Of a stretch of 64,000 nt of DNA, positions 1-7,882 are shown one piece after another. The notes beneath the pieces were generated by a model that worked only from the letters and a program-made list of their open reading frames with translations, was not told the DNA's origin and ran no database searches. Numbering within the stretch: position 1 is the stretch's first letter; each line of letters begins with the position of its first letter. The stretch is from Paraburkholderia sp. D15. Lineage in GTDB: Bacteria; Pseudomonadota; Gammaproteobacteria; Burkholderiales; Burkholderiaceae. Location: assembly GCF_029910215.1 (NCBI RefSeq), contig NZ_CP110395.1:2976001-3040000 (forward strand), written 5' to 3'. The translations under genes and the position numbers were made by a program.

Positions 1-90
1 GACTACGGCCGCGCCAAACCCGTGGATTTCGGCAAGATGGCGGAGAAGCAGTCGAGCTTCGGCGAGCGTTATCTTCAGGTGATGCATTGA
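1..90 (+). CDS. C-terminal end of a probable ABC transporter substrate-binding protein (partial)
   Basis: Only the last 29 codons are in the window. They are open from the first base and end in TGA at 88-90. The stop overlaps the TTG start of the following permease by four bases (TTGA), as is usual inside an ABC operon. Position directly before two permeases and an ATPase suggests the periplasmic binding protein of the same importer. That is inference from context, because the fragment carries no diagnostic motif. Confidence 0.55.
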   Translation, partial: DYGRAKPVDFGKMAEKQSSFGERYLQVMH

Positions 91-911
91 ACGACATCAC
101 GTTCCCGCTGCGCTGGCGCATCGCGTTGATCGCGCCGGCGCTGGCGGTGTTCATCGCGTTCTGGCTGCTGCCGATGGGCGCGCTCGCGCAACTGAGCGGC
201 AACGCTCACGCTTTCGCGACCTATCGCGCGATGCTGACGAATCCGCGCTACATGTCGAGCCTCGGCGCGACCGTGCTGCTCTCGGCGGCGGTCACCGCGG
301 CGACGCTGGTGCTCTCGGTGATCGCCGGGCTGCTGCTGGCGCGCCGCGAATTTCCGCTCAAGCGCACGCTGCTCGCGCTGCTGACTTTCCCGCTCGCGTT
401 TCCGGGCGTCGTGGTCGGCTTCATGGTGATCATGCTGGCGGGGCGCCAGGGTTTGATCGGCGCGCTGTCGCTCAAGCTCACCGGCGACCGCTGGGTATTC
501 GCGTATTCGATGAGCGGGCTCTTTCTCGGCTACCTGTATTTTTCGATTCCGCGCGTGATCGTCACCGTCATGGCGTCGGCGACCAAACTCGACGCGTCGC
601 TCGAAGAAGCGGCGCGTTCGCTCGGCGCATCGCCGTGGCGCATCACGCGCGACATCGTGCTGCCCGCGCTGTCGCCCGGTTTGATCGCGGCGGGCGCGGT
701 GTGCTTCGCCACCGCGATGGGCGCGTTCGGCACGGCCTTCACGCTCGCCACCGACATCGACGTGCTGCCGATGACGATCTACACCGAGTTCACGCTGAAC
801 GCGAACATGGTGACGGCCGCCGGTCTGTCGATCGTGCTCGGCCTCGTCACGTGGGCGGTGCTGGCGTTCGCGCGCAGCGTCACCGGATCGGCGGTAGCGG
901 CGAGCGCATGA
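87..911 (+). CDS. ABC transporter inner-membrane permease, first subunit
   Basis: Predicted 274-residue integral membrane protein with about six hydrophobic segments. It has the binding-protein-dependent permease signature around residues 172-190 (EEAARSLGAS followed by W-x-x-x-x-D-I-V-L-P), which forms the loop that contacts the ATPase. The start is TTG, translationally coupled to the upstream stop. It belongs to the two-permease importer family that takes up iron, polyamines, thiamine or phosphonates. It is co-directional with a second permease and an ATPase, so it is one half of the membrane channel. The substrate cannot be read from sequence. The phosphodiesterase gene downstream suggests a phosphorus-containing organic compound. 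Confidence 0.85.
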   Translation: MNDITFPLRWRIALIAPALAVFIAFWLLPMGALAQLSGNAHAFATYRAMLTNPRYMSSLGATVLLSAAVTAATLVLSVIAGLLLARREFPLKRTLLALLTFPLAFPGVVVGFMVIMLAGRQGLIGALSLKLTGDRWVFAYSMSGLFLGYLYFSIPRVIVTVMASATKLDASLEEAARSLGASPWRITRDIVLPALSPGLIAAGAVCFATAMGAFGTAFTLATDIDVLPMTIYTEFTLNANMVTAAGLSIVLGLVTWAVLAFARSVTGSAVAASA

Positions 912-1001
912 CGCGGCCCGCATGAAGCGACCCAGCGACAAGGCGGCAATTAGCCACCGACACCCTCCCCCTCACCCTCACCATCGGACTCCGAGACTTT
1001 C

Positions 1002-1934
1002 ATGAACGCCGTCCCCGCCTCGCGAGAACCGCATCGGGCACAGCCGCGAGCGCGGCTGCGTCTGCCCGCGGTCAGAACCTGGCTCGCCGCCGGCCAATGG
1101 CTCGTCACGCTACTGCTGTGCGCGTTCCTGATCGTGCCGGTCGTCATGTCGATCATGGCGGGGCTGACCGTCAACTACTTCAGGGGCGTGTCGAGCGGTC
1201 TCACGCTGCGCTGGCTCGGCGAAGTGTGGACGCAATATCACGACTCGGTTTTTCTGTCGCTCGAAGTCGCGGCGGCGACGCTGGTCATCACGTTGCTCAC
1301 CGGCGTGCCCGCCGGCTACGTGCTCGCGCGCAGCAAGACGCGGCTGTCGCGCCTCATCGAGGAATTTCTCGTGCTGCCGATCGCGCTGCCCGGTCTCGCG
1401 TCGGCGCTCGCGCTGCTGGTGGTGTACGGCGGCTTCACGATGTTCCGCATGAGCGTGGCCTTCATCGTGGTCGGGCACGTGGTGTTCACGCTGCCCTTCA
1501 TGGTGCGGGCGGTCGCCGCGGTGTGCGCGAGCAGCGACCTGCGCACGCTGGAGGAAGGCGCGGCCAGCCTCGGCGCGAGCTTCTGGCAGCGCTTCACGAC
1601 GATCGTGCTGCCGAACGCGCGGCCGGGCATCGTGGCCGGCGCGCTGGCGGTACTGACGCTGTCGATCGGCGAATTCAACCTGACGTGGATGCTGCACACG
1701 CCCGACACCAAAACGCTGCCGGTCGGTCTCGCCGATACCTACGCGTCGCTGCGCATCGAGATCGGCAGCGCGTACACGATCCTGTTTTTCATCATGACGA
1801 TGCCGCTGCTCGTCGCGATGCAATGGCTCGGCGTCGATGCGACCGGCCAGCGCAGCGCCGCGAAACGACGCGCCAGGTCCGTGCCGTCGAATGCCGCTTC
1901 GACGTCTTCATCGCAGTCTTCCACCACGCCATGA
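1002..1934 (+). CDS. ABC transporter inner-membrane permease, second subunit
   Basis: Predicted 310-residue permease with six or so membrane segments and an EAA-type loop near residues 184-200 (EEGAASLGASFWQRF). The roughly 45-residue N-terminal extension before the first helix is Arg/Ala-rich, and the C-terminal tail is Ser/Thr-rich. Its stop overlaps the ATPase start (ATGA at 1931-1934), which indicates translational coupling. The 90-base gap after the first permease has no obvious promoter or terminator. It pairs with the preceding permease to form a heterodimeric channel. Confidence 0.85.
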   Translation: MNAVPASREPHRAQPRARLRLPAVRTWLAAGQWLVTLLLCAFLIVPVVMSIMAGLTVNYFRGVSSGLTLRWLGEVWTQYHDSVFLSLEVAAATLVITLLTGVPAGYVLARSKTRLSRLIEEFLVLPIALPGLASALALLVVYGGFTMFRMSVAFIVVGHVVFTLPFMVRAVAAVCASSDLRTLEEGAASLGASFWQRFTTIVLPNARPGIVAGALAVLTLSIGEFNLTWMLHTPDTKTLPVGLADTYASLRIEIGSAYTILFFIMTMPLLVAMQWLGVDATGQRSAAKRRARSVPSNAASTSSSQSSTTP

Positions 1935-3022
1935 CCCTTGCCTCCGTTCCCGCTGCTGTCCCCATCGCGCTGACGCAATGCGCGAAAACGTTTCGCGGCA
2001 CACGCGTGCTCGAACCGCTCGATCTGCACATCGGCGCCGGCGAAACGCTCGTGCTGCTCGGGCCGTCCGGTTGCGGCAAGACCACCACGCTGCGCATGAT
2101 CGCCGGACTCGAAACGCCGGATGCCGGCGGCCGCATCGCGTTCGGCGACGACGACGTCACCGCACTGCCCATCGAGAAGCGCCAGGTCGGCATGGTGTTC
2201 CAGAGCTACGCGCTGTTTCCGAATCTGACCGTGCGCGGCAACGTCGGCTATGGACTGAAGATCAAACGCACGCCCGCCGAGGTGGTGCGCCGACGCGTCG
2301 ACGAACTGCTCGCGATGATGCGTCTCACCGCGCACGCGGATAAGCCGATCGAGCAGTTGTCCGGCGGACAGCGCCAACGCGTCGCGCTGGCGCGCGCGCT
2401 CGCCGTGCAGCCGCGCGTGCTGCTGCTCGACGAACCGCTCACCGCCCTCGACGCCCGCCTGCGCGACGCGCTGCGCGGCGAAATGAACGCGCTGCTGCGT
2501 GAGCTCGGCATCACGACGGTCTACGTGACGCACGATCAGGCCGAGGCGATGGAGCTGGGCGACCGCATCGTCGTGATGAGCGCGGGCCGCATCGAACAGA
2601 TCGGCTCGCCGCGCGACATCTACTACCGGCCGGCCAACCGCACGGTCGCGCAGTTCGTCGGCACCATCAACCGGATCGCGGGCGACGTGCGCGACGGCAT
2701 GCTGAAGACCACCGGCGGCGCCGTGCCGCTTCCGGCAAACGGTCTAAGCGGCCTGAGCGCCACCCATGCCGCCAATGCAGCGCGCGGCGCATCGGGCGAA
2801 ATCTTCTTCCGCCCCGAAGACGCCTATCTCGCCGACCCAACCACCGCGCAACTACGCGGCCACGTGGAAAGCAGCGCGTTTCTCGGCGAGCGGACCCGGC
2901 TGACGATCGGTGGCGCCGCGCCGGACGCCCTGCTGATCGACGTCGCGGGCCGCGTCGAGCTGGCGCGCGGCACGCCGGTCGGCATCTCGATCGTGCAGGA
3001 CGCGCTGATTGCGCTATCTTGA
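1931..3022 (+). CDS. ABC transporter ATP-binding protein
   Basis: Predicted 363-residue nucleotide-binding subunit. Walker A (GPSGCGKTT) is at about residues 43-51, the Q-loop lies in MVFQSYALFP, the ABC signature LSGGQRQR is near 143, Walker B (VLLLDEP) near 162, and the switch histidine is in YVTHDQ. A C-terminal domain of about 120 residues resembles the TOBE/regulatory domain of the PotA/FbpC/PhnT type. The chosen ATG overlaps the permease stop by four bases; a much longer in-frame extension upstream is only a shadow of the permease gene. It energises the importer from the cytoplasmic side. The substrate is unknown. Confidence 0.9.
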   Translation: MTLASVPAAVPIALTQCAKTFRGTRVLEPLDLHIGAGETLVLLGPSGCGKTTTLRMIAGLETPDAGGRIAFGDDDVTALPIEKRQVGMVFQSYALFPNLTVRGNVGYGLKIKRTPAEVVRRRVDELLAMMRLTAHADKPIEQLSGGQRQRVALARALAVQPRVLLLDEPLTALDARLRDALRGEMNALLRELGITTVYVTHDQAEAMELGDRIVVMSAGRIEQIGSPRDIYYRPANRTVAQFVGTINRIAGDVRDGMLKTTGGAVPLPANGLSGLSATHAANAARGASGEIFFRPEDAYLADPTTAQLRGHVESSAFLGERTRLTIGGAAPDALLIDVAGRVELARGTPVGISIVQDALIALS

Positions 3023-3067
3023 GAACATCGCGCGGTGCTGCCGCGCGCTATAAAAAAGGACGTCCCC

Positions 3068-3895
3068 ATGCTGCTCGCTCAAATTAGCGACCTCCATATC
3101 AAGCGGCCCGGCGCGCTGGCTTATCGGCGCGTCGACACCGGCGCGTATCTGGCGCGCTGCGTCGCCGCCCTCAATGCGCTCGACCCGCGGCCCGACGCCG
3201 TGATCATGACCGGCGACCTCGTCGATCAGGGCGACCCGGAACAATACGCGCACCTGAAGGCGCTGCTCGCGCCGCTCGACATCCCCTACTTCCTGCTGGT
3301 CGGCAATCACGACGAACGCGGCGCCCTGCGCGCGGCGTTTCCGGACCATCCGGAGCTGCAAACCGGCGGCGAGTTCGTGCACTACGCGGTGGATATCGGC
3401 CCGCTGCGCGTGATCGCACTCGATTCGATGGTGCCCGGCCAAAGCGCGGGCCTGCTCTGCGACGCGCGCCTCGCGTGGCTCGCCGCGCAACTCGACGACG
3501 CGCGCGGCAAGCCGACCGTGGTCGCGCTGCATCATCCACCGTTCGTGTGCGGGATCGATCATATGGATGCGCTGCGGCTCGATCCGGATTCCGCCGGCAA
3601 ACTCGCGGCGCTGATCGCGCGTTACCCGAACGTGGAGCGCGTGATCTGCGGCCACGTGCACCGGCCGATGTTCGTGCGCTTCGGCGGCACCATCGCGTCG
3701 GCGGTGCCCGCGCCCGCGCATCAGGTGGCGCTCGATCTGCGCGAAGACGGACCGTCGGCCTTCGTGATGGAACCCGGCGCGTACGCCTTGCATCGCTATG
3801 ATCCGTCGACGGGGATCGTCACGCATCACGCGTACGTCGATGCCGCCGACGGCCCGTATCCGTTCTACGAGCCCGAAGGCGCGCTGATCGATTGA
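3068..3895 (+). CDS. Metallophosphoesterase, GpdQ/CpdA-like phosphodiesterase
   Basis: Predicted 275-residue cytoplasmic enzyme with the full calcineurin-like metal-binding set: D-x-H at residues 8-10, GD near 47, GNHD near 79, a histidine in LHHPP near 155 and GHVH near 195. The start ATG at 3068 follows AAGGA by seven bases; an upstream in-frame start lacks this. The class III phosphodiesterase family includes GpdQ (glycerophosphodiesters) and CpdA (cAMP). It begins 45 bases after the ABC ATPase, so it is likely co-transcribed and may process the imported compound. Cyclic-nucleotide cleavage is the alternative. Confidence 0.8.
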   Translation: MLLAQISDLHIKRPGALAYRRVDTGAYLARCVAALNALDPRPDAVIMTGDLVDQGDPEQYAHLKALLAPLDIPYFLLVGNHDERGALRAAFPDHPELQTGGEFVHYAVDIGPLRVIALDSMVPGQSAGLLCDARLAWLAAQLDDARGKPTVVALHHPPFVCGIDHMDALRLDPDSAGKLAALIARYPNVERVICGHVHRPMFVRFGGTIASAVPAPAHQVALDLREDGPSAFVMEPGAYALHRYDPSTGIVTHHAYVDAADGPYPFYEPEGALID

Positions 3896-4022
3896 GGGCT
3901 TGCCGGCGCGGCTTTTAGCGGCCAGCGCGAGCGGCTCGCCCGTCAGCACGATCCGCCCCGCTCCGGTATGATCGGCACGCTTGAGGACCGCGCATGGGCC
4001 GGTCCGCCGATGCCCCCTTCTC

Positions 4023-5234
4023 ATGTCCACATCCAATCCGTCCACCCCCGCAGCCGCCGACCGGTCGCTGCGCGCGCTGCTGTTCCTGCTCGCGACCATT
4101 GCCGGCGTATCGGTCGCGAACATCTATTACAACCAGCCGCTGCTCGACAACTTTCGTCAGTCGTTTCCGCGCAGCGCGGCGTGGGTCGGCGCGGTGCCGG
4201 CCGTCACGCAGCTCGGCTACGCGGCCGGCATGCTGTTGCTGGCGCCGCTCGGCGACCGCTTCGACCGGCGCCGGCTGATCCTGCTGCAGATCGCGTTCAT
4301 CTGCGTCGCGCTGCTGGTGGCCGCCACCGCGCCGACGCTGCCGGTGCTGATCGCCGCGAGTCTGGCGATCGGCGTGCTGGCCACCATCGCGCAGCAGGCC
4401 GTGCCGTTCGCCGCCGAACTCGCGCCACCGTCCGAACGCGGGCACGCGGTGGGCACCGTGATGAGCGGGCTGCTGCTCGGCATTCTGCTCGCGCGGACCG
4501 CGGCGGGTCTGGTGGCCGAATACTTCGGCTGGCGCGCGGTGTTCGGCGCATCGGTCGTCGCGTTGCTGGTGCTGGCGGTGGTCATCATCCTGCGTCTGCC
4601 GAAAAGCCAGCCGACCTCGACGCTGCCCTACGGCAAGCTGCTGGTGTCGATGTGGCATCTGGTCGTCGAACATCGCGCGCTGCGTGAAGCGTCGCTCACC
4701 GGCGCCGCGATGTTCGCCGCGTTCAGCATTTTCTGGTCGGTGCTCGCGCTGTTGCTGGCCGGCGCGCCGTTCCATCTCGGGCCGCAGGCGGCGGGACTGT
4801 TCGGTATCGTCGGCGCGGCCGGCGCGATGGCCGCGCCGCTCGCCGGCAAGTTCGCCGACCGGCGCGGGCCGCAGGCGATCATCACGGTGTCGATCGTGCT
4901 GGTGGCGATTTCGTTCGTGATCTTCGGTGCGTCCGCAACGAGTATCGTCGGCCTCGTGATCGGCGTGATCGTGCTGGATATCGGCGTGCAGGCCGCGCAG
5001 ATTTCGAATCAGTCGCGCATTTACGCGTTGAAGCCCGATGCGCGCAGCCGCGTGAATACGGTGTACATGGTCGCGTATTTCATCGGCGGGGCGCTGGGAT
5101 CGGGTGTCGGCGCGGTGGTCTGGCCGATGTTCGGCTGGCTTGGCGTCAGCGTGGCGGGACTGGCGTTCGCCGGCTTCGCGGCGTGGAATCATCTGGCGTT
5201 GCCGGCGCGGGCCAGACGGCGGGGTGAGGTTTAA
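4023..5234 (+). CDS. Major facilitator superfamily transporter, probable drug/metabolite exporter
   Basis: Predicted 403-residue protein with about twelve membrane segments. The N-terminal NIYYNQPLLDNF motif is typical of a bacterial MFS subgroup often annotated as sugar efflux or multidrug exporters. A conserved loop 2-3 motif (G-D-R-F-D-R-R) is seen near residues 77-83. The ATG at 4023 is preferred because the longer in-frame start would add a polar 14-residue extension. It lies alone after the ABC/phosphodiesterase operon. A 12-base tandem repeat overlaps its stop codon. The substrate is unknown. Confidence 0.85.
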   Translation: MSTSNPSTPAAADRSLRALLFLLATIAGVSVANIYYNQPLLDNFRQSFPRSAAWVGAVPAVTQLGYAAGMLLLAPLGDRFDRRRLILLQIAFICVALLVAATAPTLPVLIAASLAIGVLATIAQQAVPFAAELAPPSERGHAVGTVMSGLLLGILLARTAAGLVAEYFGWRAVFGASVVALLVLAVVIILRLPKSQPTSTLPYGKLLVSMWHLVVEHRALREASLTGAAMFAAFSIFWSVLALLLAGAPFHLGPQAAGLFGIVGAAGAMAAPLAGKFADRRGPQAIITVSIVLVAISFVIFGASATSIVGLVIGVIVLDIGVQAAQISNQSRIYALKPDARSRVNTVYMVAYFIGGALGSGVGAVVWPMFGWLGVSVAGLAFAGFAAWNHLALPARARRRGEV

Positions 5235-5263
5235 CGCCTGGTTTAATGCCTGGTTTAATGCCT
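5228..5263. repeat. Three tandem copies of a 12-bp unit across a stop codon
   Basis: The unit GGTTTAATGCCT is present three times head to tail, the first copy with one substitution (ACG for ATG). The first copy contains the TAA stop of the MFS gene, so the other copies lie just downstream. The unit length is a multiple of three, so copy-number change would not alter the upstream protein. Confidence 0.9.
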
Positions 5264-5327
5264 TCGCGGCAAGTCGGCCATCAGAGGCTGAAACCGCGGT
5301 GAACGCGCGGCGCGCTCCGGGGTGCGT

Positions 5328-5777
5328 CTATCCCCCGCTGCGCCCATAGGCATACTCGTGCAGCGCGTCGATCACGCGGTCGAATTCGAACGATTTGTCG
5401 TAGAAGTGGCGCACGCCGTACTGCTCGCAGCGTTCACGATACGCGGGCAACGCATGATTGGTCAGCACCGCGGCGAACACCGTGTCGATCAGCCCTTCCT
5501 TCTGCAGATAAGCCAGCACCGGCACGCCCGAGCCCTGCTTCAACTGCAGGTCGACGATCACCGCGTCGAATGCTTCGTCGCTCAGCAGCGCGATCGCCTG
5601 GTCGGCGGAATCCGCGTAAGCGCTGACACGCAGCAGACCCGACGCGTCGATCGCTTCCACCAGGCTGCGACGGATCAGCGGCGAATCCTCGATCAACAGC
5701 ACACGCAACGGCGCATGCGCTGTCTGGGCCACGGTGTTCGGATCGCTCGTCATCGGCTCATCTCGATCGTCCATCAT
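5328..5777 (-). CDS. Single-domain (receiver-only) response regulator
   Basis: Predicted 149-residue CheY-like receiver with no output domain. Visible residues are the acidic pair E30-D31, the likely phosphoacceptor D76 in IVDLQLKQGSG, a threonine near 106 and K128 in YDKSFEF. Its ATG overlaps the stop of the upstream NarL-type regulator (ATGA), so the two are translationally coupled. A divergent histidine kinase lies 1.5 kb away, and the pair plus kinase may form one phosphorelay. The lack of an output domain suggests action by protein interaction or as a phosphate sink. Confidence 0.85.
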   Translation of the reverse strand: MMDDRDEPMTSDPNTVAQTAHAPLRVLLIEDSPLIRRSLVEAIDASGLLRVSAYADSADQAIALLSDEAFDAVIVDLQLKQGSGVPVLAYLQKEGLIDTVFAAVLTNHALPAYRERCEQYGVRHFYDKSFEFDRVIDALHEYAYGRSGG

Positions 5778-6406
5778 TCGATCAAACCGTTCTTGATCGC
5801 GTAGTAAGTCAGATCGGCGTTGTTCGCGAGGCGCATTTTTTCCAGCACGCGCGCCCGGTACGTGCTCACCGTCTTCACCGACAGATGCAGCTCTTCCGCG
5901 ATTTCGGTCGGCAGGCGGCCGGCGGCGAGCTTGCAGAAAATCTGGAATTCGCGCTCGGACAGCGACTCGTGCGGCCGGCCGGCGGCGGGTTTGTCGAGAT
6001 TGTCGGCGAGCGTATCGGCGACCGCCTCGGACAGATAACGATGACCGCGCGCCACCGAGCGGATCGCCCGCACGATTTCGTCCGGCTCGCAGTCCTTGTT
6101 CAGATAACCGTTCGCGCCTGCGCGCAACAGGTTGATCGCATACTGGCTCTCCGGATAGCCCGACAGAATCAGCACGCCCTGCTCGGGCCGCACCTGCTTG
6201 ATCACGCGCAACGTATCGATGCCGTTCTTGTCTGGCATCGCGATGTCGAGCAGCACCACGTCGAACGCCTGCTCGCGTACGAGGCTGATGGTTTCATCGC
6301 CGGTGGCGGCTTCCGCCGCGACGCACATGTCCGGCTCGTCCGCGACGAACTGTTTGAAACCCCCTCGGACGATCGCATGGTCGTCGGCTATCAACACTCG
6401 AATCAT
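5774..6406 (-). CDS. NarL/FixJ (GacA/UvrY-like) response regulator
   Basis: Predicted 210 residues starting at MIRVLIADDH. The receiver has D8-D9, phosphoacceptor D54 in LLDIAMPDKNG and K104. A LuxR-type helix-turn-helix follows at about residues 149-205 (LSEREFQIFCKLAAG, then EIAEELHLSVKTVSTYRARV). An in-frame start 46 codons earlier exists but would add residues not expected before a receiver domain. The size matches GacA/UvrY. It is coupled to the downstream receiver-only protein. The likely partner is the HisKA_3 kinase encoded divergently at 7.9 kb, which is the kinase class that pairs with NarL-type regulators. Confidence 0.88.
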   Translation of the reverse strand: MIRVLIADDHAIVRGGFKQFVADEPDMCVAAEAATGDETISLVREQAFDVVLLDIAMPDKNGIDTLRVIKQVRPEQGVLILSGYPESQYAINLLRAGANGYLNKDCEPDEIVRAIRSVARGHRYLSEAVADTLADNLDKPAAGRPHESLSEREFQIFCKLAAGRLPTEIAEELHLSVKTVSTYRARVLEKMRLANNADLTYYAIKNGLIE

Positions 6407-6607
6407 CGGTTTGGCGTCCCTGCCGTGGATATGCTCCAGAGCAGACATTGTAAAGATGTCCGGCGTGAACCGGATGCGGGAACTGGCTAGACCCGCCCGC
6501 ATCCGGATGACGGGGGCAAACTGAGCGGCAACCTCGGGCGGCAAACCCGGCTGACGAACCCGCCCACCGCGCGCCCTTCGTGCCGGTTCAATGCCTGCAC
6601 CGTGTGC

Positions 6608-7192
6608 TTATTCCCGTCCTTCGAGCAGATCCGCCATGTCGTCGGCGTGCTCTTCCTCGACCGCGAGAATTTCCTCGAACATGCGGCGCGTCGTGACGTC
6701 CTTCTCGCCGAGATAGCGCACGATCTCGCGATACGTATCGATCGCGATCCGCTCGGCGACCAAATTCTCCTTGATCATGTCCGTCAGACTGTCGCCTTCC
6801 TTGTACTCCGAGTGCGAGCGCGTCTTCAGACCGTCCGGCGCGAAATCGGGTTCGCCGCCCAGTTGCACGATGCGTTCGGCGATCCGGTCCGCGTGTTCCT
6901 GCTCTTCTGTCGCGTGCTCGGCGAACTCCGCGGCCACGGCTTCCGAATTGATGCCCTTGGCCATGAAGTGATGCCGCTTGTAGCGCAACGTGCAGACGAT
7001 TTCCGTCGCGAGCGCATCGTTCAGCAGTTTCAGCACGGTCTCCCGATCGGCGCCGTAGGTCTGCGTCACGGGACCGTCGGACATATGCTTGCGTGCATCC
7101 GCGCGGATCTTTTCCAGATCCATCACGAACGGGTCATGAGATTGGGTGGGTGCGCTGGTGGGTGCGTTCTGCGCGCCGTGTGACTTCGCCAT
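6608..7192 (-). CDS. Ferritin-like di-iron protein (bacterioferritin/Dps-like)
   Basis: Predicted 194-residue soluble four-helix protein. Glutamates in TEIVCTLRYKRHHF, an E-x-x-H in TEEQEHADR, a further Glu and a second E-x-x-H in VEEEHADDM match the paired di-iron ligands of the ferritin superfamily. The ATG at 7192 follows AAGGAG by a good distance; an earlier in-frame ATG has no such site. The first 30 residues are polar and probably disordered. The role inferred is iron storage and protection from oxidative damage, consistent with the small stress proteins alongside it. Confidence 0.85.
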   Translation of the reverse strand: MAKSHGAQNAPTSAPTQSHDPFVMDLEKIRADARKHMSDGPVTQTYGADRETVLKLLNDALATEIVCTLRYKRHHFMAKGINSEAVAAEFAEHATEEQEHADRIAERIVQLGGEPDFAPDGLKTRSHSEYKEGDSLTDMIKENLVAERIAIDTYREIVRYLGEKDVTTRRMFEEILAVEEEHADDMADLLEGRE

Positions 7193-7281
7193 TGAATTTC
7201 TCCTTAATCCGTATTGGGGGGAACAACGCATCACGCACGAATCGCGCCTGATGCGCCGGTCAAAGAGGAATCACCGCGCGG

Positions 7282-7443
7282 CTACGTTCGGAACACGCCC
7301 AACAGCAAAGTGACCACGAACACGACGAGGAAAATGTAGAACAGGATCTTCGCGATTTCCGCCGCACCCGCTGCAATGCCGGTAAATCCGAACACGGCGG
7401 CAATGATCGCGATCACGAAAAACACGATGGCATAGTGAAGCAT
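7282..7443 (-). CDS. DUF1328 small membrane protein (YtjA-like), copy 1
   Basis: Predicted 53-residue peptide beginning [20 protein letters not shown]. It has two hydrophobic helices separated by a [14 protein letters not shown] turn, typical of the DUF1328/YtjA family. AAGGAG precedes the chosen ATG. A second family member lies immediately upstream on the same strand, and the two probably form one stress-responsive transcript. The family's molecular function is not known to me beyond inner-membrane location and induction by stress in related bacteria. Confidence 0.85.
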   Translation of the reverse strand: MLHYAIVFFVIAIIAAVFGFTGIAAGAAEIAKILFYIFLVVFVVTLLLGVFRT

Positions 7444-7509
7444 GGCAACTCTCCTTCTTGTTGATTTCCGTTTCAGCGTGACGCGGAGCACGCGCTCCGC
7501 CGAGCTTCG

Positions 7510-7686
7510 CTAATCGACGATCTTTTTCGTGATCACGAAGCCGAGCACGAGAAACACCACGCACAGCACGACAAACACAAAGAACAGGAACTTCGCGATC
7601 GCCGCCGCGCCCGCCGCGATACCGGTGAAGCCAAGCAGACCGGCAATCACCGCGATGACGGCGAAGAACAACGCCCATTTCAGCAT
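7510..7686 (-). CDS. DUF1328 small membrane protein (YtjA-like), copy 2
   Basis: Predicted 58-residue protein beginning [20 protein letters not shown] and ending ITKKIVD. It has the same two-helix layout and [15 protein letters not shown] turn as the neighbouring copy. The start is supported by GGAGG about eight bases upstream. The two proteins are close paralogues in tandem, which points to local duplication. Their spacing of about 66 bases and shared orientation suggest co-transcription. Confidence 0.85.
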   Translation of the reverse strand: MLKWALFFAVIAVIAGLLGFTGIAAGAAAIAKFLFFVFVVLCVVFLVLGFVITKKIVD

Positions 7687-7882
7687 GATGGCTTCCTCCC
7701 GAAAGCTGGTTTAAAGGCTCTGGGTCATCGTATCGACAGGCACACGTCCGCGCATTCCGACGCTGGCCGGTTTTCGTGTGAGAATCCGCTTACATTGGAT
7801 TACGACGGCGTTACGGCATCGCACGCGCGGTCCTGCATCGCGCGGCCGACGTTACACTGATGCCCCGTCCAAGGAGCCGACC

